29,669 nt of DNA from a virus. The notes under the pieces are model-generated. The model was not told the origin of the DNA. It did not search any database and saw only the letters and a list, made by a program, of their open reading frames with translations. The stretch spans positions 1 to 29,669 of IMG/VR virus record IMGVR_UViG_3300025655_004325, one strand, 5' to 3'. Made by a program: the position numbers and the translations under genes. Position 1 is the first letter of the stretch, and each line of letters begins with the position of its first letter. Shown here piece after piece: positions 14,592-21,734 of this stretch.

Positions 14592-15629
14592 ATGGCTTTA
14601 CCTAAAAAAATAAAAAAGCACATACCATTAACATCTCCCAAAACTTTATTGGCGAGGAGACATGAACTTGTTGATAAAATTAACAAGGATGGAACTTATT
14701 TACCTAAGTCTTTATTACACGCAGATTTGGATAAAGGTTTTTTAGATTTTGTTAAAGATGATTTGAAAACTGTTGTTGCTGGTAAAACAATACCAATGGT
14801 AGATATTATAGTAACAACACAGAATTGGTCTCAGTTTACCGAAACATGGAATTTCCAAAATATAGATAAAAATGTGGAGCCGCCATTTATTACTGTGGTA
14901 AGAGTCCCTGAAGTTAAATTTGGTTCTAACCCAGCCTTACTTTATAATATACCAAATAGAAGACAGTATTTTTATGCTCAGGTGCCCACTTGGGATGGTC
15001 AAAGACATGGTATGGATGTATATAAAATACCACAACCCGTTCCTGTTGATATAACATACCAAGTTAAAATAGTTTGTAATAGAATGAGGGAACTAAATCA
15101 ATTTAATAAAATTATATTAGAGAAGTTCGCGTCAAGACAATCATATGCGGTTATTAAAGGACACTATATTCCAATCATAATGAATAGTATTTCTGATGAA
15201 TCTGTAATGGAGTTAGAAAAAAGAAAATATTACATCCAAAACTATGAATTTACTATGTTAGGTTTTTTAATTGACGAGGATGAGTTTGAAGTATCTCCAG
15301 CTGTTTCAAGGATATTACAAGTTGTTGAGTTTGAACAAGGCTCAACTAAAAAACAAAAAAAGATTTTAGTTGATAATAAAAAAGTTTCTATGGAAGCTTT
15401 GTTTGTTGTTGGTAATAATACAATAACACAATTATTTGATTATACAACTGACATTAGTATTGGTGATACGGAAAATGTTGATTCATTTGATGTTTATATT
15501 AATAATGACTACTACGGTTCTGATATTAGTGAAATACAAATAAATACCAATGATATTTTAAGATTGGTAGTTATTAAAACGGATAACACTAAAGAGAGTA
15601 AGATTAACTTAATAAATTTGGTTATTTAA
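14592..15629 (+). CDS. Probable tail terminator / proximal sheath stabiliser (gp15-like)
   Basis: A 345-residue protein. After a basic N-terminal helix region (KKIKKHIPLTSPKTLLARRH), the central part (VDIIVTTQNWSQFTETWNF, PPFITVVRVPEV, NIPNRRQYFYAQ, VPVDITYQVKIVCNRM) looks like a mixed alpha/beta domain of tail terminator type. A beta-rich C-terminal region of about 90 residues follows. T4 gp15 (272 residues) caps the tail and its gene lies upstream of the sheath gene, as here. Homology is suggested by position and pattern, not proven. It starts one base after the zinc-ribbon stop and ends on a TTAA shared with the small minus-strand gene. Confidence 0.55.
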   Translation: MALPKKIKKHIPLTSPKTLLARRHELVDKINKDGTYLPKSLLHADLDKGFLDFVKDDLKTVVAGKTIPMVDIIVTTQNWSQFTETWNFQNIDKNVEPPFITVVRVPEVKFGSNPALLYNIPNRRQYFYAQVPTWDGQRHGMDVYKIPQPVPVDITYQVKIVCNRMRELNQFNKIILEKFASRQSYAVIKGHYIPIIMNSISDESVMELEKRKYYIQNYEFTMLGFLIDEDEFEVSPAVSRILQVVEFEQGSTKKQKKILVDNKKVSMEALFVVGNNTITQLFDYTTDISIGDTENVDSFDVYINNDYYGSDISEIQINTNDILRLVVIKTDNTKESKINLINLVI

Positions 15630-15790
15630 TTTTCACCATATATATCTGGTTTACCTTTGCATTTGTCAACTATAAGTTTTTCTAAAAACCTATACATTTT
15701 AATACCTCTTTTTTCACAATATGTTTTTAATATATCATGAACCTCTACTGATATCTTTAAATTCTTTATTTTTTTATCGTTCTGTTTCAT
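15626..15790 (-). CDS. Small ribbon-helix-helix-like DNA-binding protein
   Basis: A 54-residue protein starting at ATG 15790. The pattern is that of Arc/MetJ-type regulators: a basic start, a strand KNLKISVEVH (9-18), helix DILKTYCEKRG (19-29), a short turn, and helix MYRFLEKLIVDKCKG (32-46). Such proteins dimerise, insert the strand pair into the DNA major groove and bind inverted or tandem repeats. Two inverted repeats lie in the 124 bp between this gene and the sheath gene, one touching its own ATG, and a minus-strand TATTTATA lies 34 nt upstream. It therefore may regulate itself and the sheath operon. Assignment is by pattern; the tail of 8 residues is unstructured. Its stop shares TTAA with the upstream plus-strand gene. 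Confidence 0.7.
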   Translation of the reverse strand: MKQNDKKIKNLKISVEVHDILKTYCEKRGIKMYRFLEKLIVDKCKGKPDIYGEN

Positions 15791-15819
15791 GGTAGAAAAA
15801 AGGCAGAAAACATTCTACC
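15791..15819. promoter_or_regulatory. Inverted repeat abutting the RHH gene start (candidate operator)
   Basis: GGTAGAA (15791-15797) and TTCTACC (15813-15819) are perfect 7-bp inverted repeats with a 15-nt spacer. The first arm begins at the base next to the RHH ATG, so bound protein or an RNA hairpin here would block translation or transcription of that gene. Confidence 0.45.
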
Positions 15820-15824
15820 CAATT

Positions 15825-15832
15825 TATAAATA
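15825..15832 (-). promoter_or_regulatory. Candidate late promoter of the RHH gene
   Basis: On the minus strand this reads TATTTATA, 34 nt before the ATG at 15790, in the same orientation rule as the other copies. Confidence 0.4.
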
Positions 15833-15854
15833 CTTCGTATAATGTAAAGTATTT
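15828..15854. promoter_or_regulatory. Second inverted repeat in the RHH-sheath intergenic region
   Basis: AAATACTT (15828-15835) and AAGTATTT (15847-15854) are perfect 8-bp inverted repeats with an 11-nt spacer. The arms overlap the minus-strand promoter-like motif and end 20 nt before the sheath promoter motif, a position suited to an operator controlling both directions. Confidence 0.4.
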
Positions 15855-15873
15855 TGGTTTTTTAGTGGATATT

Positions 15874-15881
15874 TATTTATA
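15874..15881 (+). promoter_or_regulatory. Candidate late promoter of tail sheath operon
   Basis: TATTTATA, 33 nt before the sheath ATG, preceded by an overlapping TATTTATT (15870-15877) and followed by the A-rich run AAATAAAATAAAAAC. This is the most elaborate copy of the motif and heads the gene expected to be expressed most. Confidence 0.55.
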
Positions 15882-15914
15882 AAATAAAATAAAAACAAGA
15901 AAACAAAAAGACTA

Positions 15915-18900
15915 ATGGCAACAAACAGTAAAGTATTCGTATCACCTGGTGTATACACTTCTGAAGTAGACTTAAGTTTTGTGGCTCAAAGTGTTGGTGT
16001 TACAACATTGGGTATTGTTGGTGAAACTTTAAAAGGTCCTGCATTTGAACCTATTTTCATCACAAACTTTGATGAGTTCTCATCTTACTTTGGAGGTACT
16101 TCACCAGAAAAGTTTATTAACACTCAGATACCTAAATATGAAGCCGCTTATATAGCTAAGGCTTACTTACAACAATCTAACCAATTGTTTGTAACAAGAA
16201 TATTAGGTTTATCAGGTTATGACGCAGGTCCATCATGGACAATTGTGACTAAAGCAAATGTAAATCCTGACACTGTAGATTTCTATTGTCTCCAACCTAC
16301 AATTGTTGATTGTGAACCTTCATGTGATTCATTCTATACTTTAGATTTTGCAATAGATTTTTCAGGATGTAATAATAGTATAGATACTATCGCTTTCTTA
16401 GATAATACACAAATACCTTCTATGATTGCCGACAGAATTGATATTCCTTATGAATTATTTGATGGTAGTTTATCTACATTACGTTCAGATATGGAAAATC
16501 AAATTTTTGACATATTAAACGACACCAATTTAGAAAACACATCAATATATTACTATGGTGCAATTTCAGGAGACACTTATAGTGGTTTAAGTACAGTATT
16601 TACGGCAGAAACTAATGTAATGGGTGTTGATAATGTTGACGCATCTGTCATTGATTATTCCGCACCTCAAAACGACCCTTGGTATTATGCATTATTTGAT
16701 AACTTAGGTAACTCGGCATATTCGGGATATTCATTTTGGAGTATTGTAACTGGGTTAACTTTAACACCACCTACAACTACAACAACAACTACATCATCAG
16801 GTACAACTACAACTACAACAACCAATCCTTGTGTTACACCTACAGCGACTACAACAACAAGTACAACTACCGCAGCACCTGTTAATTGTTATACAGGTAC
16901 ATTAATTGGTAGAGTTTATATATTCTCAGGAACCGCATACACCGACTATGATGATTTAGTAATCGCAACAATGCGTTCAAGAGGTATTGCAACATATAGT
17001 AGTGATAATGGTCCTGTATATGAAGTATCAGGTTTAACTGATGTAACTATGGATTGTAGTGGTTCATATTCAGGAGTAACTAAAAACCCATATGCAACAT
17101 TTGGTTTAAATGTTACGGATAAAGATGGTCAAAACTTCTTCTTCGAAACATCATTCCAAAATTCAGACCCTAAATATATTTCAAAAGTATTTGGTTCTTC
17201 TAATTTTGCTAAACCAAGAACCGTAGTTCCTCTATTTGTTGAAGAAAGATTCCAAGCTTTATTAAACTATGGATGGAGAAAAGGATTCATTAGAGGCTTA
17301 AGTTGTGATTTAACAGCTTTACCAAATGCAAGACAAGGAAATGACCCAACTTCAATAGCTTGGTATTTAGAACAATACCAATCACCTACATCACCTTGGG
17401 TTGTATCTGAACTAAGAGGTAACAAAGTTTACAACTTATTTAAGTTTACAACAATAGCTGATGGAGATGACGCAAATACTGAAGTTAAATTATCAATTTC
17501 TAATATTTCATTTAATAACGGAACATTTGATGTTTTAGTTAGAGATTTCTTTGATTCAGACTCAAACCCAGTTGTTTTAGAGAAATTCACAAATTGTAAT
17601 ATGAACCCTAACGATAACGCATTTATCGCTAAAAAAATTGGTACTACTGATGGTGAATACCAACTAAACTCTAAATATATTATGATTGAAATCAATGAGG
17701 ACGCACCTATAGATGCATTACCTTGTGGATTCTTAGGATTTAATTTTAGAGAATACGCTGGTGTTAGACCTCCGTTCCCAATCATTAAGAGTAAATATGA
17801 TTTCCCTGGTGAAGTAATCTACAACCCACCATTTGGTTTATCTTCAGGAGCGGATGACGCTACTAGAAGTAATGGTGATAATGTTCGTAGAACTTACTTG
17901 GGTATTTCAGACACAATCGGTATTGATGTTGATTACTACTTATATAAGGGTAAACAATTACCTTTAGATATTTGTAATGATTCAACAGGTGAGGATTGGG
18001 CATTCAGAAGTAAAGGTTTCCACATGGATAAAAACGCAAGTGGTATTACTATACCAAACGCATTTGTTACAAGTGGTACACCAGCATTCGTTTGTGGTGA
18101 CGCACCATTTACCCAAGACCCTGACGATGAAACAAACCCATACTACAGACTTTACGCACGTAAATTCTCATTATTAGTACAAGGTGGTTTTGATGGATGG
18201 GATATCTATAGAGAATATAGAACAAACCAAGATAGATTTAAATTAGGTAGAACAGGATACTTGAATGGGTCTTGTCCTTCAATCAAATACCCAACCGCAA
18301 CAGGGTGGGGAGCATTTAAACAAATTACTGTGGGTGACAACACTCAAGATTGGGCAAACACTGACTACTACGCATACTTGTTAGGTCAAAAAACATTTGC
18401 AAACCCTGAGGCTGTTAACATCAACGTATTTGTAACACCAGGTATTGATTATGTAAATCATTCAGACCTTGTTGAAAGTGCAATTGATATGATTGAAAAC
18501 GATAGAGCGGATTCATTATATGTTTGTACAACACCTGACTATAATATGTTTGTACCATCAACTCAAGGTAATTTAGATTTGATTTACCCACAAGAGGCGG
18601 TCGACAATTTAGATAATACAGGTATTGACTCTAACTATACAGCAACTTACTATCCATGGGTATTAACTCGTGATAGTGTTAACAATACACAAATTTACAT
18701 TCCAGCAACGGCTGAGGTTACAAGAAACTTGGCATTAACTGACAACATCGCATTCCCTTGGTTCGCGGCGGCGGGTTATACTCGTGGTATTGTAAATGCA
18801 ATTAAAGCACGTAAGAAGTTGACTCAAGAAGATAGAGATACATTATATTCTGGTAGACTTAACCCAATCGCAACCTTCTCAGATGTTGGTACTGTAATTT

Positions 18901-19250
18901 GGGGTAATAAAACGTTACAAATTAGACAATCAGCTCTTGATAGAATCAACGTAAGAAGATTATTGTTACAAGCTCGTAAGTTGATTTCAGCAGTTTCAGT
19001 TAGATTGTTGTTTGAACAAAATGACCAAAAAGTAAGACAAGATTTCTTAGATGCGGTTAATCCTATCTTAGACGCAATTAGAAGAGATAGAGGTTTATAC
19101 GATTTCCGTGTAACAGTATCTTCAGATGTTGCTGATTTAGATAGAAACCAAATGACGGGTAAAATCTATATTAAACCAACAAGGTCGTTAGAGTTTATTG
19201 ATATTACATTCTACATCACACCAACAGGTGCATCGTTTGAAAATATCTAA
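15915..19250 (+). CDS. Tail sheath protein (T4 gp18-like) with large insertion
   Basis: The contractile sheath subunit. The N-terminus (SPGVYTSEVDLSFVAQ, residues 10-25) and the C-terminus (LNPIATFSDVGTVIWGNKT, then NVRRLLLQARKLISAV, then a final DITFYITPTGASFENI) are classic phage sheath sequences; the C-terminal part joins subunits in the sheath mesh. It is 1111 residues against 659 in T4. Most of the excess lies at about residues 100-400: a Cys-containing domain (FYCLQPTIVDCEPSCDSF), a Thr-rich tract (287-319) and a further beta-like domain (NCYTGTLIGRVYIFSG). These are probably exposed on the outer surface. A candidate promoter precedes it and a strong terminator follows. The HAD, tube and chaperone genes come next. 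Confidence 0.95.
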   Translation: MATNSKVFVSPGVYTSEVDLSFVAQSVGVTTLGIVGETLKGPAFEPIFITNFDEFSSYFGGTSPEKFINTQIPKYEAAYIAKAYLQQSNQLFVTRILGLSGYDAGPSWTIVTKANVNPDTVDFYCLQPTIVDCEPSCDSFYTLDFAIDFSGCNNSIDTIAFLDNTQIPSMIADRIDIPYELFDGSLSTLRSDMENQIFDILNDTNLENTSIYYYGAISGDTYSGLSTVFTAETNVMGVDNVDASVIDYSAPQNDPWYYALFDNLGNSAYSGYSFWSIVTGLTLTPPTTTTTTTSSGTTTTTTTNPCVTPTATTTTSTTTAAPVNCYTGTLIGRVYIFSGTAYTDYDDLVIATMRSRGIATYSSDNGPVYEVSGLTDVTMDCSGSYSGVTKNPYATFGLNVTDKDGQNFFFETSFQNSDPKYISKVFGSSNFAKPRTVVPLFVEERFQALLNYGWRKGFIRGLSCDLTALPNARQGNDPTSIAWYLEQYQSPTSPWVVSELRGNKVYNLFKFTTIADGDDANTEVKLSISNISFNNGTFDVLVRDFFDSDSNPVVLEKFTNCNMNPNDNAFIAKKIGTTDGEYQLNSKYIMIEINEDAPIDALPCGFLGFNFREYAGVRPPFPIIKSKYDFPGEVIYNPPFGLSSGADDATRSNGDNVRRTYLGISDTIGIDVDYYLYKGKQLPLDICNDSTGEDWAFRSKGFHMDKNASGITIPNAFVTSGTPAFVCGDAPFTQDPDDETNPYYRLYARKFSLLVQGGFDGWDIYREYRTNQDRFKLGRTGYLNGSCPSIKYPTATGWGAFKQITVGDNTQDWANTDYYAYLLGQKTFANPEAVNINVFVTPGIDYVNHSDLVESAIDMIENDRADSLYVCTTPDYNMFVPSTQGNLDLIYPQEAVDNLDNTGIDSNYTATYYPWVLTRDSVNNTQIYIPATAEVTRNLALTDNIAFPWFAAAGYTRGIVNAIKARKKLTQEDRDTLYSGRLNPIATFSDVGTVIWGNKTLQIRQSALDRINVRRLLLQARKLISAVSVRLLFEQNDQKVRQDFLDAVNPILDAIRRDRGLYDFRVTVSSDVADLDRNQMTGKIYIKPTRSLEFIDITFYITPTGASFENI
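16773..16871 (+). repeat. Thr-codon low-complexity tract within the sheath gene
   Basis: A run of ACA/ACT codons encodes residues 287-319, mostly Thr with SSG, NPC and TSTTT interruptions. The tract parallels the Thr tail of the 2912 protein. It is simple-sequence DNA prone to length change and probably encodes an exposed linker. Confidence 0.8.
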
Positions 19251-19264
19251 AACTGAATAATTAT

Positions 19265-19291
19265 AAGGTGGGGGTAATTCCCCACCTTTTT
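19265..19291 (+). terminator. Rho-independent terminator after tail sheath
   Basis: AAGGTGGGG (19265-19273) pairs with CCCCACCTT (19280-19288), a 9-bp GC-rich stem with a GTAATT loop and a T-run to 19291. It starts 15 nt after the sheath stop and is by far the most GC-rich hairpin in the window. Confidence 0.9.
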
Positions 19292-19307
19292 AGCCAAAAT
19301 AAAATAA

Positions 19308-20123
19308 ATGATTAAAAGAAGACTTAACGAAGGGATTGACGAATCAGGTACACCTGATATGAAATATTATGCATTCGACTGGGACGATAATATTATGGTG
19401 ATGCCAACGAAAATTGTTTTATTAGATGAGGATGGTGATGAAGTTGGTATGTCCACGGAAGACTTTGCTGAATATAGAACAGAAATTGGTAAAACCCCTT
19501 TCGAATATGAAGGTCATACTATTACTGGATTCGCAGATGACGCGTTTAGATACTTTAGAACATTAGGTGATAAACAATTTGTAATTGATTCGATGACCGC
19601 AAAACCAGGTCCTGCGTGGAGTGATTTTGTCGAAGCGATTAATAATGGGTCAATATTTTCGATTGTTACCGCAAGAGGACACAATCCAAGTACATTAAAA
19701 GAATCTGTTTACAATCTAATAATTTCTAATCATAATGGTATTGATTCAAATGAACTTATTAAAAATTTAGAAAAGTATAGAGACATCTCTGGAACTAAAA
19801 CTAAAAAACGTGATTTAATACGTGAATATTTAGACCTTTGCAGATTTTATCCCGTAAGTTTTGGTGAAGGTTCCGCAACAAATCCTGAAGAAGGTAAAAT
19901 TAAAGCCTTAAAAGAATTTGTTGATTATGTTAGAAATGTATCTAAAGATATAAGAAAGAAGGCTTACTTAAAAAATAAGATAACTAATAACTTTGTACCA
20001 ACAATAGGTTTTTCTGATGATGATATTAGAAATGTTGAAAAAGTTAAATCTCATTTTGAAAAAGAACCAGATAATATAATTAAAACTTATTCTACAGCAG
20101 GAGGAGTTAAAAAGTTATACTAG
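19308..20123 (+). CDS. HAD-superfamily phosphatase-like protein
   Basis: A 271-residue HAD-fold hydrolase. Motif I is FDWDDN with nucleophile Asp24 and acid/base Asp26; motif II is SIVTARGH with Thr121; a motif III lysine is likely at 197 or 199 (EEGKIKAL); motif IV is GFSDDDIRN with Asp237-239. The cap is helical, between motifs I and II and around residues 130-180. Substrate is unknown; phage HADs include nucleotide and polynucleotide 3'-phosphatases. The first nine residues, MIKRRLNEG, contain LNE|G, matching the T4 prohead protease consensus, so the protein may be packaged and trimmed. It sits between sheath and tube genes, right after the sheath terminator, with an A-rich leader but no clear promoter motif. 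Confidence 0.8.
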   Translation: MIKRRLNEGIDESGTPDMKYYAFDWDDNIMVMPTKIVLLDEDGDEVGMSTEDFAEYRTEIGKTPFEYEGHTITGFADDAFRYFRTLGDKQFVIDSMTAKPGPAWSDFVEAINNGSIFSIVTARGHNPSTLKESVYNLIISNHNGIDSNELIKNLEKYRDISGTKTKKRDLIREYLDLCRFYPVSFGEGSATNPEEGKIKALKEFVDYVRNVSKDIRKKAYLKNKITNNFVPTIGFSDDDIRNVEKVKSHFEKEPDNIIKTYSTAGGVKKLY

Positions 20124-20124
20124 A

Positions 20125-20195
20125 TATTTATATGCTAAGAATAATTTTTAAAAATCTAAAAGTAAAGAGAAAAAATTTATTTGGTGATATTTATA
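20125..20195 (+). promoter_or_regulatory. Two candidate late promoters upstream of tail tube
   Basis: TATTTATA occurs twice in the 110-bp gap before the tube gene, at 20125-20132 and 20188-20195, the second 38 nt before the ATG and followed by an A-rich leader. Two copies fit the high output expected of a tube protein. Confidence 0.5.
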
Positions 20196-20233
20196 ATAAA
20201 CTAATAAACAAGAAATAACAAAAAAAAACTGAA

Positions 20234-20722
20234 ATGGCTGATTTATTAATGAAAATGCCGATACCGTATGAACCTAAAAGACAAAACAGGTTTATACTTC
20301 GTTTCCCTACAACTTTGGGGATAAATGAATGGTTCGTAGAATCAACGGCAAGACCACATATAACAATTAATCCTGTAGAAATTCCGTTCTTAAATACATC
20401 GACTTACGTAGCAGGTCGTTTTACTTGGGGTACGATTAACGTTAAATTCCGTGACCCTATTGGTCCATCGGCATCTCAAGCTCTTATGGAATGGGTTCGT
20501 CTTTGTGCGGAATCTGTAACAGGTCGTATGGGTTATGCTGCTGGTTACAAAAAGAATGTTGACCTTGAGATGTTAGACCCAACTGGTGTTGTTGTTGAGA
20601 AATGGATTTTAGAAGGTACATTCTTATCCGATGTTAACTTCGATTCGTTAGCTTACAATACAGATGCGTTAGCTAGTATTTCGGCAACACTTCGTATGGA
20701 TAGATGTATATTAGTTTACTAA
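20234..20722 (+). CDS. Tail tube protein (T4 gp19-like)
   Basis: The inner tail tube subunit, 162 residues against 163 in T4 gp19. The sequence has the family layout: N-terminal RQNRFILRFPTTLGI, the FVESTARPHITINPVEIPF strand pair, the TWGTINVKFRDPIGPSASQAL region before the helix, and a C-terminal strand ending ATLRMDRCILVY. Hexameric rings of this protein stack around the tape measure and are surrounded by the sheath. Codon use is richer in CGT and G/C-ending codons than in neighbouring genes, which fits high expression. It has two promoter-like motifs upstream and its own terminator downstream. Confidence 0.95.
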   Translation: MADLLMKMPIPYEPKRQNRFILRFPTTLGINEWFVESTARPHITINPVEIPFLNTSTYVAGRFTWGTINVKFRDPIGPSASQALMEWVRLCAESVTGRMGYAAGYKKNVDLEMLDPTGVVVEKWILEGTFLSDVNFDSLAYNTDALASISATLRMDRCILVY

Positions 20723-20749
20723 AAAAGAATTTCAGTTATTATTTTTAAT

Positions 20750-20777
20750 AAATCCACGTCAAAAGCGTGGATTTTTT
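20750..20777 (+). terminator. Rho-independent terminator after tail tube
   Basis: AAATCCACG (20750-20758) pairs with CGTGGATTT (20766-20774), a 9-bp stem with loop TCAAAAG, followed by a T-run to 20777. It lies 27 nt after the tube stop. Confidence 0.9.
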
Positions 20778-20833
20778 ATTTGCTGTTTAAAAAAAATACA
20801 TTTAACCTATATTTCTAATAAAAGAAATATTAT

Positions 20834-21592
20834 ATGGAACCAAATGTATATGAAGCTGGCGTACAAAATTTTAATCTACCACACGATATGGTATCTTTAC
20901 CTAGTGGTGGAGTGTTCTACAAGTCAAAAAAGAAATCAATAAAAATTGGTTATTTAACCGCGAATGATGAAAACACCTTATTAGGTGCTGCTCAAATGAG
21001 TAATGACACTATTGTAATGTCTTTACTTAGAAGTAAAATTTATGAACATGATTTAAGACCTGAGGATTTAATTGATGGTGATATCGAGGCTATTCTCATC
21101 TTCTTAAGAAATACTTCTTTTGGACCCGAATACACAGTCTCAATAACCGACCCATCGACAGGTAAAATGTTTAGTCATACTGTCGTATTAGATGAGTTAA
21201 TGATTAAACAATGTGAACATAAACCTGATGAAAATGGTTTATTTACCGCAAAATTACCTAGGTCAGGTTCTACTGTTAAATTAAAACCTTTAACTTTTGC
21301 AGAATCGTTGGAAATAAGTAAAATGGCTGAACAATATCCTGCGGGTAGGGTTGCCCCCACAGTTACATGGCGTCTTATGAAACAAATTGTTGAAGTTGAA
21401 GGTAGTAATTCACCTGAAACAATATCTCAATTTGTTAATTCGTTACCAATTATGGATTCTAAATATATCCGTAATTTTATTAGAGAAAATACACCCTCAT
21501 TAGATTTGAAAAAAACAGTAAAAGCCCCGTCAGGAGAAATGGTGACCTTTGATATCACCTTTGGGGTTGAGTTTTTTCGGCCTTTCTTCTAA
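20834..21592 (+). CDS. Baseplate hub assembly protein (T4 gp26/gp51-type), zero-frame product
   Basis: A 252-residue protein matching the T4 baseplate-protein family pattern: an N-terminal MVSLPSGGVFYKSKKKSIKI, then YLTANDENTLLG, LRPEDLIDGDIEAILIFLR, a possible GxFxxxLPRSG region, and a C-terminal SKYIRNFIRENTPSLDL followed by a beta hairpin. T4 has genes 26 and 51 side by side before the hub genes; here it precedes the tape measure, the place of tail assembly chaperones in many phages. The frame ends EFFRPFF at TAA 21590-21592. Just before that is a T6-CGG sequence and an open +1 frame that would add 51 residues, as in frameshifted chaperones such as lambda gpG/gpGT. Confidence 0.75.
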   Translation: MEPNVYEAGVQNFNLPHDMVSLPSGGVFYKSKKKSIKIGYLTANDENTLLGAAQMSNDTIVMSLLRSKIYEHDLRPEDLIDGDIEAILIFLRNTSFGPEYTVSITDPSTGKMFSHTVVLDELMIKQCEHKPDENGLFTAKLPRSGSTVKLKPLTFAESLEISKMAEQYPAGRVAPTVTWRLMKQIVEVEGSNSPETISQFVNSLPIMDSKYIRNFIRENTPSLDLKKTVKAPSGEMVTFDITFGVEFFRPFF

Positions 21593-21734
21593 TTACCGAC
21601 AACATTTAATTGAGGAATATTATTTCCTTGCTAGATTCATTAGATTATCATATTCTGATTTTCACATAATGCCAACATATGCTAGAAAATTTTTAATTGA
21701 TAGGATAATAGAGGACAATACACCAAAAAATTGA
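21549..21734 (+). CDS. +1-frame extension of the baseplate/tail chaperone gene
   Basis: This frame overlaps the end of the 20834 gene by 44 nt and lacks an ATG start near its beginning (only TTG at 21549 and later). Translated from the overlap it gives GLSSNYRQHLIEEYYFLARF and then a helical SYSDFHIMPTYARKFLIDRI, ending at TGA 21732-21734. The sequence looks like a real helical domain, similar in style to C-terminal domains added by frameshifting in tail assembly chaperones. A +1 shift at 21575-21578 would give a 299-residue fusion. Independent translation from a TTG is the alternative. Coding status is likely; the way it is expressed is inference. Confidence 0.6.
   Translation: MISPLGLSFFGLSSNYRQHLIEEYYFLARFIRLSYSDFHIMPTYARKFLIDRIIEDNTPKN
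21572..21580 (+). promoter_or_regulatory. Candidate +1 ribosomal frameshift site UUU_UUU_CGG
   Basis: In the frame of the 20834 gene the codons are TTT TTT CGG. The Phe tRNA on UUU can slip one base forward to UUC, a perfect match, while the ribosome waits at CGG, a rare codon in this AT-rich genome. UUU_CGN is the established +1 site type of influenza A PA-X and plant amalgaviruses. The zero-frame stop is 12 nt away. Confidence 0.5.

Noticed and set aside
17429-17785. Minus-strand 118-codon ORF inside the sheath gene
   Set aside because: A shadow of the sheath reading frame with no motif or promoter of its own.
20132-20218. 28-codon basic ORF (MLRIIFKNLK...) between HAD and tube genes
   Set aside because: Its ATG overlaps a TATTTATA motif and it spans the promoter region; composition is simply AT-rich Lys/Asn codons. 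Not supported as a gene.
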